Shown: piece after piece, positions 15,495-23,727 of the stretch
Layout of the letters: every line of letters starts with the position of its first letter
Numbering within the stretch: the first letter of the stretch is position 1
Assembly (NCBI GenBank): GCA_050949175.1
Contig: JBMNFG010000009.1
Span: 578,898-642,897 of the forward strand
Direction of reading: 5' to 3'
Length of the DNA: 64,000 nt
DNA from: UBA4971 sp900019985
GTDB lineage: Bacteria > Bacillota > SHA-98 > UBA4971
The notes under the pieces: generated by a model
The model's database searches: none
Told to the model about the DNA's origin: nothing
Seen by the model: only the letters and a program-made list of their open reading frames with translations
Made by a program: the position numbers and the translations under genes

Positions 15495-17348
15495 ATGTAC
15501 GGATACGCAGGCAATATTCTCCGAGTGGATTTATCTTCTGAAAACATTGCCATTGAGCCCCTCACTGAAGAGCTGGTTGATAAATACATAGGAGGCCGTG
15601 GATTCGGTGCCTACTATGTATACAAAGAAGTCCCGCAAGGTGCTGATCCATACGGGCCCGGCAACATCCTGGTTTTCGCGTCAGGCCCTTTTGCGGGGTT
15701 GCTTTTGCCTGCCGGGTCAAAGACAAGCATCTCTGCGAAGAGCCCTGCCACAGGGATTTACGGTGACAGCAATGTCGGAGGCCACCTGGCAGGGGAGATG
15801 AAATACGCAGGATGGGATGCAATTGTCATCAGAGGCAGGGCAAACTCCCCGTGCTATCTCTTCATCGATGACGACAGGGTAGAGATCAGGCCTGCCGGCC
15901 ACATCTGGGGGAAAGGTGCGATAAAGACAGAAGAGATCCTGAAAGAAGAGTTAGGCGACGACTTCCAGATTGCAACGATAGGCCCTGCAGGTGAAACCGG
16001 GGTTGTGTTTGCATGCGTGAACCATGATTTCGGCCGCCAGGCAGGAAGGTGCGGTATGGGAGCTGTCATGGGTTCCAAGAACCTCAAGGCTATCGCTGTG
16101 AGAGGAACTCGAGGCGTGCCTGTGGCAGATATCGAAGGTTTGAGGAAAGTAGCAAATGATATGTTCCAAGAGCTTCTTTCAAATCCGGGCCTCAAAATAT
16201 GGCAAGACCTTGGGCTTGCCCAGGTGACTACATGGGCCAACTCCATCGCAGCCCTACCTACCCGCAACTTCAGGGAAAACTTCTATGAGGATGTAGACGG
16301 GTTAAGCGGCGAACTGATGAAAGAGACTATTGTCGTGCGTGACAAGGCGTGTTTTGCCTGTCCCATGGCTACAGGGAAAATATGCAAAGCGAGTTTTCGT
16401 GGGAAGACCGTTCTTGTGGAAGGCCCGGAGTATGAGACTACAGCCCTTATCGGAAGTAATTGCGCGCTGCGTTCCATAGAGGAAGTGGCATTTGCCAATT
16501 ACCTCTGTGACGAACTGGGCCTTGATACTATCTCCGCAGGCAATGTTGTGGGATTTGCCATGGAATGCCTTGAAAAAGGCATAATCACCAAGGAAGACCT
16601 GGGCGGCATAGAAGCAAGGTTCGGAAGCCTTGATGCGTTTTCAGACCTTGTACATAAGATAGCGGCCAGGGAAGGCGTGGGAGACCTCCTGGCTGAAGGT
16701 GTACGAGGTGCGTCTTCAGTATGGGGCGATGAAAGCAAGCGCATAGCAATCCACGTAAAGGGGCTGGAATGGAGCGGATACGAATCGAGAGGCGCCCCTT
16801 CCATGATGTTGGCTTACATGACCTGTGATATAGGCGCACACCACAACCGTGCTTGGTCAGTTACACATGACATTGCTGTAGGACGCAACATCATTGAAGG
16901 AAAAGCTGCCAAGGTAATAGAGTTTCAACATGTCAGGCCCTTGTTTGATTGCTTCGGTGTGTGCAGGTTGCAATGGGTTGAATTAGGCCTTCCCCTTGAG
17001 CATTACGCTAAGCTGTATCCTGTGGTAACAGGACGAAAGGATTCCTGGGAAGACTTGTTGCGAAAATCTGAAAGGATTTGGAACCTGACGCGTGCCTTTG
17101 CCGTGAGAGAAAAGGAGGATTTCGGACGGGCTGATGATTGGCCTCCGAGAAGGTTCTATGAGGAGCCTGTACCTGACGGACCTGTAGAAGGGATGCATAT
17201 CACAGAAGACGACCTCAACGTCCTACTTGATGAGTACTACGAGATAAGAGGCTGGGACGCCGATGGAAGGCCAACCGCGGATACTCTGACAAAGCTCGGA
17301 CTTGAAGATGTCGCAACAGAGCTCCGGAGGATGGGGAGGATTAAATGA
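15495..17348 (+). CDS. Aldehyde ferredoxin oxidoreductase family tungsten enzyme
   Basis: A 617-residue AOR-family protein. The N-terminal pterin-binding domain begins MYGYAGNILRVDLSS, with GGRGFGAYYVYKE, then GPAGE, GRCGMGAVMGSKNLKAIAVRG. The cluster region reads CFACPMATGKIC near residues 285-296 and CFGVCRL near 480. AOR enzymes interconvert aldehydes and carboxylates with ferredoxin, using tungstopterin and one [4Fe-4S]. The cysteine spacing differs from the usual CxxCxxxC, with T at the third place and a later C. The ferredoxin gene before and the MoaD-like gene after (4-base overlap) form a small operon. The aldehyde substrate is unknown. Confidence 0.9.
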   Translation: MYGYAGNILRVDLSSENIAIEPLTEELVDKYIGGRGFGAYYVYKEVPQGADPYGPGNILVFASGPFAGLLLPAGSKTSISAKSPATGIYGDSNVGGHLAGEMKYAGWDAIVIRGRANSPCYLFIDDDRVEIRPAGHIWGKGAIKTEEILKEELGDDFQIATIGPAGETGVVFACVNHDFGRQAGRCGMGAVMGSKNLKAIAVRGTRGVPVADIEGLRKVANDMFQELLSNPGLKIWQDLGLAQVTTWANSIAALPTRNFRENFYEDVDGLSGELMKETIVVRDKACFACPMATGKICKASFRGKTVLVEGPEYETTALIGSNCALRSIEEVAFANYLCDELGLDTISAGNVVGFAMECLEKGIITKEDLGGIEARFGSLDAFSDLVHKIAAREGVGDLLAEGVRGASSVWGDESKRIAIHVKGLEWSGYESRGAPSMMLAYMTCDIGAHHNRAWSVTHDIAVGRNIIEGKAAKVIEFQHVRPLFDCFGVCRLQWVELGLPLEHYAKLYPVVTGRKDSWEDLLRKSERIWNLTRAFAVREKEDFGRADDWPPRRFYEEPVPDGPVEGMHITEDDLNVLLDEYYEIRGWDADGRPTADTLTKLGLEDVATELRRMGRIK

Positions 17349-17578
17349 AAGTCACATTAAAGCTCGCCCGTGGAATACGTGAACTCTATGAACGCCTGGA
17401 TGAAGAAATCGAAGTGAGCCTTAAAGAAGGTGCAAAGGTTAAAGATGCCCTGGCTGCTGTCGGCTTGCCCGAAGGTTCCTGGGGGATCCTCCTTAACGGT
17501 GAGAGGATTTGCAGGGTAGATGAGGAGGTTTCCGATGGCTGGATAATCACGGTGCTTCCGCCGGTTTCAGGCGGCTAG
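17345..17578 (+). CDS. MoaD/ThiS family sulfur carrier protein
   Basis: A 77-residue beta-grasp protein ending in the typical PPVSGG, with the di-glycine that is adenylated and thiocarboxylated. The conserved ILLNG turn is near residue 49. It overlaps the AOR stop by four bases (ATGA). Such companions probably supply dithiolene sulfur for the tungstopterin cofactor of AOR enzymes. Confidence 0.88.
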   Translation: MKVTLKLARGIRELYERLDEEIEVSLKEGAKVKDALAAVGLPEGSWGILLNGERICRVDEEVSDGWIITVLPPVSGG

Positions 17579-17696
17579 GGAGGTATTCAGTGGGCCAAGA
17601 GTAAGGCAAGTTACATAATGCCCTGCCTCAGCATATTATGAGTTGTGGTTCTCCGAGGAGAGAAACTTGTAAATATGCCGGGCGGGGTTGATTTTT

Positions 17697-19295
17697 ATGG
17701 GGCTTCCTGCGATTACTAACGTCTGGGCTACAAGATTCTTTGATCCGGTGACAGGCAACAGCTCCTCCAGGTTAGTCATTGAAGCCACTTCTTTGCCGGG
17801 TTATCGTGTTCGAAGTGTAGCTGACAGCGGATTACAGATTGACCTTCCCAACAGCATGCTTGTCATGGCCCCTGACACGCTACAGGTCAACGATGGCCTC
17901 GTATCCAAAGTAACAGTTGTACATCAGCTGCCTTGCCCTCGTGTTATCGTAAGGCTGGACCATGCATCCTCCTGGACTGTCAGCGAAGTGCAGGAAGCAC
18001 CTTCAGGACCCGGTCCGGCAAGGCTTGTAATAGACCTCGATCGCAAACCTATCAGGGATGTGTTTCGGGGAAAGCTGGTTGCCATTGATCCCGGGCACGG
18101 AGGGAGGGACACAGGGGGACGAGGCCCTGTAAGCCTGGTTGAGAAAAAGGTTGCCCTGGAAATAGGACGCCTCCTTGCAGGTGTTCTTAAGCGCGAAGGG
18201 GCAGAGGTTATAATGACCCGCACATCTGACGAAGATGTGCCTTCAGCCGGAAGATTTGCTCATGCAAAGTCTGAGTGTGCCGACGTACTCATCAGTATCC
18301 ATGCGTTTTCATCAAAAAACCGTAAGATATCAGGTTCCAGAACTCTCTACAGCAAGGAAACGGAGAAAGAGAGCAAATTCCTCGCCGAGTGTATCCAGGC
18401 CTCATTAATCGAGAAGCTTCAACTGGCGGATAGAGGAATAGCCAAGAATCCTCTTAGAATCCCTCCGGGCTTTGAAATCCCATATGTGGTTGTTGAGGTT
18501 GCCACAATAAGCAACTGGCTGGATGAAGCACAGTTCCGCAGCCCTACAATTCGGCAGCGGGCTGCTGAGGCGTTGGCTACAGGGCTTAAAAGGTATTTCC
18601 TCTTTGGCCGCGGGAGAGGAAACAACCACAGTGACGTTCTGACTAAACTAAGGGCTCATCCTGCCGAGATCGCAACGCTTCCCATTAGGACCCACTTGAT
18701 AGGTGAAGGCGAGGACCTGGTTGAGGTTATCAGAAGATATGTCGGAGGCATTGCAAAACCGGGCGATGTTGTTGTTGTTGCCGAAACAGTCGTCTCCATA
18801 ACACAAGGCAGAGCAGTTCTGCCTGATTCTGTCCGTCCCAGTGTTTTTGCACGGGTGCTGTGCAAGCTTCCTTCAAAAGGCGGGAACCTGGCTACCCCTC
18901 CTGCTATGCAGCTTGCAATCGACGAGGTAGGGCTCTACAGAGTGATGCTGGGGGTTGCAGCCGGAGGAATAGGTAGGCTTATGGGGCGAAGAGGAGATTT
19001 CTTCAGAGTCGCAGGGAGCAGTTTAGCCCAAATCGATGATGTGGCAAGCACGTGTCCTCCGTTTGATAAGCATGTTGTCCTCGGCCCGGTGGACCCGGGT
19101 GAAGTTGCCAAGAAGATAAAGCACAAAGTAGGCGTAGACATAGCAATAGTAGATGTAAACGATCTTGGCCGTGTGGATATCCTGGCAATAACAGACGACA
19201 AAGCCCTGGCTTGGGTGACAAAGGCACTCAAAAGCAATCCACTGGGAAACGATGACCAGCAGACCCCTATTGCCATCTTAAGGCCTATCTTTTGA
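17697..19295 (+). CDS. AMIN - N-acetylmuramoyl-L-alanine amidase - CofE-like fusion protein
   Basis: A 532-residue protein with three parts. Residues about 5-118 are AMIN-like beta repeats. Residues about 128-303 are an amidase_3 domain with all zinc and catalytic positions visible: IDPGHGGRDTGG, the EKKVALE helix, ISIHA, and VVVEVATISN. Residues about 328-530 resemble F420-0:gamma-glutamyl ligase (CofE): LPIRTHLIGEGEDLVEVI, GDVVVVAETVVSITQGR and VDVNDLGRVDILAITDD. No signal peptide is present from ATG 17697 or from TTG 17688. Amidases normally cut peptidoglycan outside the cell, so an unexported form is odd. The CofE-like half may be a ligase acting on a muropeptide or another substrate; this is inference. 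No frame break is seen between the domains. Confidence 0.75.
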   Translation: MGLPAITNVWATRFFDPVTGNSSSRLVIEATSLPGYRVRSVADSGLQIDLPNSMLVMAPDTLQVNDGLVSKVTVVHQLPCPRVIVRLDHASSWTVSEVQEAPSGPGPARLVIDLDRKPIRDVFRGKLVAIDPGHGGRDTGGRGPVSLVEKKVALEIGRLLAGVLKREGAEVIMTRTSDEDVPSAGRFAHAKSECADVLISIHAFSSKNRKISGSRTLYSKETEKESKFLAECIQASLIEKLQLADRGIAKNPLRIPPGFEIPYVVVEVATISNWLDEAQFRSPTIRQRAAEALATGLKRYFLFGRGRGNNHSDVLTKLRAHPAEIATLPIRTHLIGEGEDLVEVIRRYVGGIAKPGDVVVVAETVVSITQGRAVLPDSVRPSVFARVLCKLPSKGGNLATPPAMQLAIDEVGLYRVMLGVAAGGIGRLMGRRGDFFRVAGSSLAQIDDVASTCPPFDKHVVLGPVDPGEVAKKIKHKVGVDIAIVDVNDLGRVDILAITDDKALAWVTKALKSNPLGNDDQQTPIAILRPIF

Positions 19296-19349
19296 TCTCT
19301 TCATCTCTTTGCATTATCCCGCTCCAGGCCGCATACATAGGGTACTGCT

Positions 19350-20965
19350 ATGAAGACGCAGTCCTTCCTAAGCGGTACACTGACGCTTCTCGGTGCGGGG
19401 ATTATTACGAAAGCCCTGGGCGCCCTGTTCGTCATTCCCCTTACAAGGCTGATAGGTGCGGAAGGTGTCGGCCTCTTGCAGATGGCATCTCCGGTGTTCG
19501 TGGCAGCAGTGGTGCTTTCGGCATCGGGAATCCCCACTGCCACGTCTAAACTCGTGTCAGCAAGGCTTGCAGCCGGTGATGAACACGGTGTAAGGCAGGT
19601 TGTATTTGTATGTCTTGCTGCCATGGCCCCTGTTGGGATGCTTTGTTCATATGCCCTGTATACTTTTGCAGGCGAGATTGCAGCCTTTCTTGTGAAAGAC
19701 CCCAGGGTGTTCTTTCCGCTGCGGTGTTTGTCTCCTGCCATTTGTTTTGTCACATGTTCTGCGGTCTTCAGAGGTTATTTCCAGGGCCTCAGGATTATGG
19801 CTCCTAGTGCTATCAGCAGCATTACAGATCAGGCAACCAGGGTCGTCATAGGGCTTGGCCTGGCTTACGCGCTTTTGCCGCGAGGTGTTCACTGGTCTGC
19901 TGCAGGTGCTGCCATAGGAGGATCTTGCGGGTCGTTCGCAGGCCTTATGCTTCTTATCATACACTTCATACGGTCGGAGAGAAGGCGAATCACACAAACA
20001 AGCAGGCATAAGCAGGTCTTGCAGGAAGGGCAGCGGCTCTTTGGGGAAGTCGAGGCTTTTCCACCTTGACGGAGATCGTAAGGATCGCGGCTCCCGTGAC
20101 TGTGTCTGCACTCATATGGCCCACACAGGATTTTCTCAACGCTTCCATTATCCCTGCAAGGCTTCAACAGATAGGGTTCTCTGTTTCCCGTTCAGCTGAG
20201 CTCTACGGACGTTTGTCAGGCATGGCTTTGGGTTTGGTGGCTCTGCCTTGTGTTGTCACAACTGCCATGGCGGTAAACCTGGTCCCGCGGGTAGCTGCAT
20301 CTCATGCTAAAGGCGAAAGACAAAGGATAGTCCGGTTAGCAGAGAACGCAGTAAGAGGTGCAATGCTTGTGGGAATTCCTGCTTCAGCGGGGCTTTTCGC
20401 ACTGCCTGCAGAGATAAGTACACTCGTCTTCGGGGACCCCGGTGCAGGAGTTCCCCTTAAAGTAATGGCATTTAGCTCGGCATTCCTGTGCATCCAGCAG
20501 ACGACGGGTAGTGTCTTGAACGGCCTGGGAAAGGTAAGCATACCCCTTCGAAACAGCCTCATCGGGGTCATATGTGCCACCACAGCCAATTACGTCTTAA
20601 CAGGTATTCCAGGCATCGGTATCAGAGGAGCTGCTCTTGGAATCGGACTTGGATTCCTCATAACAGGGTCCCTCAACGCAGCAGCATGCGGGAGTCTGAC
20701 AGGAAGGGGGCTTAGGCTTCTTGCAGTGGGGTGGCGCGCAGCAGTAGGTTCTTTAATAATGTTCCCCGTGGTCCAGGCCGCAAACAGCCTTTTGCTTATG
20801 TATACCTTGAGTTCAGCCATATCTGCGTCTTTGGCAATCCTCGTAGGCCTGGTTGTATACGGACTTGCCCTGATCTTTCTGGGAGAATTCAGTTCCCGGG
20901 AGATAGCAGTCATCCCTGTTTTGGGCAATGCTCTGTCCTGTCGGTTTGTGGGAAAGCCCCGCTAG
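19350..20965 (+). pseudogene. spoVB: Stage V sporulation protein B / MurJ-like flippase, split by a frameshift
   Basis: Two frames together give one polysaccharide-transport (MOP superfamily) protein of about 538 residues, normal for SpoVB. The first part (19350-20069) starts MKTQSFLSGTLTLLGAGI and has LTRLIGAEGVGLLQMA and RGYFQGLRIM. The second (20066-20965) continues at IVRIAAPVTVSALIWPTQDFLNASIIPARL. The first frame ends at TGA 20067-20069; the second is reached by a -1 shift near the TTTT run at 20055-20058. The parts overlap as TTGA, so reinitiation at TTG 20066 would give two half-proteins. It may be a true pseudogene, a sequencing error or a coupled pair. About 14 membrane helices in total. 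SpoVB is required for spore cortex synthesis. Confidence 0.75.
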
Positions 20966-21077
20966 GAATCACCAATCCCGCACCTCGTAATCTGCTTTCC
21001 TTGTTAGCCGGTAAGGCGTCCTTTCGCCGGTTAGGAAAAACTCCGATCCTCAGCAGGAAATCTCAGTCAGATGTCAA

Positions 21078-21088
21078 AGTATCATACT
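21078..21088. promoter_or_regulatory. Candidate operator of the FadR-type regulator
   Basis: The palindrome AGTAT-C-ATACT lies 35 bases before the regulator start in the 158-base gap after spoVB. GntR/FadR proteins bind short palindromes near their own promoter, so it is a candidate autoregulatory site. No clear -10/-35 pair could be fixed around it. Confidence 0.3.
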
Positions 21089-21123
21089 GTGATAGGGTCA
21101 TCCTACAACTATTCGAAGGGGTG

Positions 21124-21867
21124 ATGGATGCTACTGAGATGGAACCTGTAAAGCGTGTAAGGGTAGTAGATATTGTGTGTGAAAAACTTGTAAGTGCAAT
21201 ATCAGAAGGCAGGTTCGATGCAGGCTCGAAGCTCCCGCCTGAACACGACCTTGCCGAGATGCTGCAGGTGAGCAGAAATGCACTTCGGGAAGCAGTCCGT
21301 CAGCTGGAAGCCATGGGCGTAGTTACAGTCAGGCACGGTGATGGGACGTATGTTAACCGCGTTACCGCAAACACCCTGGTTACCCGTGCCCTTCAATTCT
21401 TCACTTTGGACGGAAGGGCCCTTATCGACCTCGTTGAAGCCCGTGAAGCCATTGAAGTTTCTGCAGCTATGCTGGCAGCTGAGCGTGCAGATGAAAAGGA
21501 GGTCGAAGCTCTCCTGGGGCTGGTCCGTGATATGAGTAATCTCATAGACAGCCCCGAGGAGTATGCAGAAAAAGACTTCGCGTTTCACGTAATGGTTGTG
21601 GAAGCGTCAAAGAACCAGGTCCTGATGGAGCTTTTTTCTACAATCCAGGATATCCTCATGGTCCAGTTGCGAAAAATAATGGGACTTTATGGAGTGACGA
21701 TTGACTCGTACGGCTATCACCTGAAGGTTGCGTTGGCTATAGCCGATAAAAACGGAGAGGCTGCAGGATTTGCCATGAGGAACCATTTCAGAAAGGTTGC
21801 TAAACCTTATGTAACCAGAGTTGCAGATAATCCTCATTTGAACTCAGGAGGAGACAAGCTGACATGA
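21124..21867 (+). CDS. FadR-family GntR transcriptional regulator
   Basis: A 247-residue regulator. The N-terminal winged helix reads KLPPEHDLAEMLQVSRNALREAVRQLEAMGVVTVRHGDGTYV, and the C-terminal FCD-type helical domain has the RxxxE motif (LVEAREAIEVSAAMLAAERA) and later metal-ligand histidines. ATG 21124 follows GAAGGGG; a longer upstream frame has no support. It overlaps the etfB gene by four bases. Its position ahead of EtfB-EtfA-GlcD is like the LctA regulator of lactate dehydrogenase operons, so lactate or another 2-hydroxy acid may be the effector. Confidence 0.87.
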   Translation: MDATEMEPVKRVRVVDIVCEKLVSAISEGRFDAGSKLPPEHDLAEMLQVSRNALREAVRQLEAMGVVTVRHGDGTYVNRVTANTLVTRALQFFTLDGRALIDLVEAREAIEVSAAMLAAERADEKEVEALLGLVRDMSNLIDSPEEYAEKDFAFHVMVVEASKNQVLMELFSTIQDILMVQLRKIMGLYGVTIDSYGYHLKVALAIADKNGEAAGFAMRNHFRKVAKPYVTRVADNPHLNSGGDKLT

Positions 21868-22667
21868 GAATCTACGTTTTGCTTAAACAGGTACCCGGCA
21901 CATCTGATGTGAAGATGGATGAAGAAACAGGGACAATGGTAAGGACTGAGCACAAAAACGTTATTAACCCTTTAGATGAGAATGCCCTTGCTGAAGCTAT
22001 CAGGTTGAGAGACACAATACCTCAGGCAAAGGTTACGGCAATCAGCATGGGCCCGCTTCATGCCCAAAAAGCCTTGCGGGAAGCAATAGCCTTAGGTGCA
22101 GATGACGCGGTTCTGCTCTCTCACAAACATTTCGGAGGGTCTGATACTTTAGCGACAGGCAAGGCATTGGCACAGGCGCTTGTAAATCTGGCAGGCGGTT
22201 CCCTCGGCCCAGACGATCTCATTCTTTGCGGAGAACGTGCAACTGACGGAGAAACAGGGCAGGTAGGTCCTATGGTATCTGCAATTTTGGATGTTCCTGT
22301 AGTGACCTACGTCCGAAAGATCGTCCTAGAAGGCCGACATATTGTGGCTGAGAGGGTAGTAGAAGAAGGAACGGAAGTTGTCAGACTGCCTCTGCCTGCT
22401 GTTATAACTGTAGTAAAAGATATCAATCAACCCGGGTTTCCCACTCTTGCCGGAAAACTGAAAGCCAAAACTTGCGACATTCCTGTCCTCATACCGGATG
22501 ATCTGGGCCTTTCCCGTGATGACATCGGGCTTAGCGGTTCACCGACACGGGTTGTCAAGATATTTAGGCCCAAGCTAAGCCGGGACACGGTTATCCATCA
22601 ACAAGATACTAGTGGTGTTGCGGTAGATGCCCTTCTCGATTTCCTTGAAGAACGCGGCGTAATCTAA
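21864..22667 (+). CDS. etfB: Electron transfer flavoprotein beta subunit
   Basis: A 267-residue EtfB/FixA protein: LLKQVPGTSDVKMDEETGTMVR at the start, NPLDENALAEAIRL, and the ALGADDAVLLSH and GERATDGETGQVGPMVSA segments that bind the AMP or, in bifurcating types, a second FAD. The GxTDGxTGQVGP motif is complete. It forms the Etf heterodimer with the next gene. The tight linkage to a GlcD-type dehydrogenase suggests an electron-confurcating complex, in which reduced ferredoxin and lactate together reduce NAD. Confidence 0.92.
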   Translation: MRIYVLLKQVPGTSDVKMDEETGTMVRTEHKNVINPLDENALAEAIRLRDTIPQAKVTAISMGPLHAQKALREAIALGADDAVLLSHKHFGGSDTLATGKALAQALVNLAGGSLGPDDLILCGERATDGETGQVGPMVSAILDVPVVTYVRKIVLEGRHIVAERVVEEGTEVVRLPLPAVITVVKDINQPGFPTLAGKLKAKTCDIPVLIPDDLGLSRDDIGLSGSPTRVVKIFRPKLSRDTVIHQQDTSGVAVDALLDFLEERGVI

Positions 22668-22696
22668 GCCAAATAACTTCTTATGAATAGAAGCGG

Positions 22697-23722
22697 GTGA
22701 TTGCTTTGACGTACAAAGGCGTAATGGTGCTAGGTGAACAAAGAGACGGAGTGCTTCACCCTGTTACATTTGAGTTGCTTGCGAGAGGACGTGAACTCTC
22801 TGACAAGCTGGGAGAGGCCCTTTCCTGTGTGGTTCTGGGATGCGGAATGGAGCGGTTTGCGGAAGAGATAATTCAAAGAGGTGCTGACATCGTTTACATC
22901 GTGGACAACCCTATGCTCAGGCGCTTTCTGCCTCGTCCTTACTCAACAGTCTTAGCCAGGCTCATGAAGGAGGTAAAGCCTGAGATCGTCCTGGCTGCAG
23001 CAACTACACAAGGGCGCACTATACTGCCGGTTGTTGCTGCAAAACTCAACACGGGGCTGACAGCGGATTGCACAGGGCTTGACATAGATCCTGTAGACAG
23101 GACCCTCCTTCAGACAAGGCCTGCTATCGGCGGTAACGTGATGGCTACTATAAAAACACCTGTAGCAAGGCCGCAAATGGCTACAGTAAGGCCAAAGTCA
23201 CAAAAGCCGCTGCCTCCCGATAAAACCAGATGCGGCCAGGTCGTATTGAAAACCTATGAGTCCGGCATCTTCGAAACCTGTGAAGAACTTGTTGATGTAG
23301 TGAAAGACAGAACTCAAGATGTAAACGTCCAAGATGCGGACATCGTCGTTTCAGGTGGCAAAGGCCTAAAGAGCAGAGACAATTTCCGTATGGTAGAGGA
23401 ACTTGCCGAGCTCTTGGGGGCGGCAGTAGGAGCGACAAGGGATGTTGTGGATCTCGGCTGGGTTTCATATCCTCACCAGATAGGACTCAGCGGAAGAACG
23501 GTATCTCCCAAGCTTTACGTAGCCATAGGCATCTCCGGTTCAGTGCAGCACCTTGCAGGTATGCAGACATCTGAGACTGTTGTTGCAATAAACAAAGACC
23601 GTGATGCCCAGATTTTCAAAGTTGCTGACTTCGGTATTATCGGAGATTTATTCGAGGTCGTTCCTGAACTAATCAGCAAGCTTAAAGAGAGAAGTAACAC
23701 GAAAGCGGGAAGGGAGGGTTAA
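22697..23722 (+). CDS. etfA: Electron transfer flavoprotein alpha subunit
   Basis: A 341-residue EtfA/FixB protein. The C-terminal FAD domain is clear: VVSGGKGLKSRDNF, GAAVGATRDVVDLGWVSYPHQIGLSGRTVSPKLYVAIGISGSVQHLAGM and INKDRDAQIFKVADFGIIGD. There is no N-terminal ferredoxin domain of the kind found in some confurcating EtfA proteins. Start GTG 22697 is preceded by AAGCGG; TTG 22706 is an alternative. It pairs with the EtfB before and the dehydrogenase six bases after it. Confidence 0.92.
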   Translation: MIALTYKGVMVLGEQRDGVLHPVTFELLARGRELSDKLGEALSCVVLGCGMERFAEEIIQRGADIVYIVDNPMLRRFLPRPYSTVLARLMKEVKPEIVLAAATTQGRTILPVVAAKLNTGLTADCTGLDIDPVDRTLLQTRPAIGGNVMATIKTPVARPQMATVRPKSQKPLPPDKTRCGQVVLKTYESGIFETCEELVDVVKDRTQDVNVQDADIVVSGGKGLKSRDNFRMVEELAELLGAAVGATRDVVDLGWVSYPHQIGLSGRTVSPKLYVAIGISGSVQHLAGMQTSETVVAINKDRDAQIFKVADFGIIGDLFEVVPELISKLKERSNTKAGREG

Positions 23723-23727
23723 GGCCG

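Noticed and set aside
20731..21123. Upstream extension of the FadR regulator frame
   Set aside because: It overlaps the spoVB end and lacks regulator features; ATG 21124 with GAAGGGG fits the family start.
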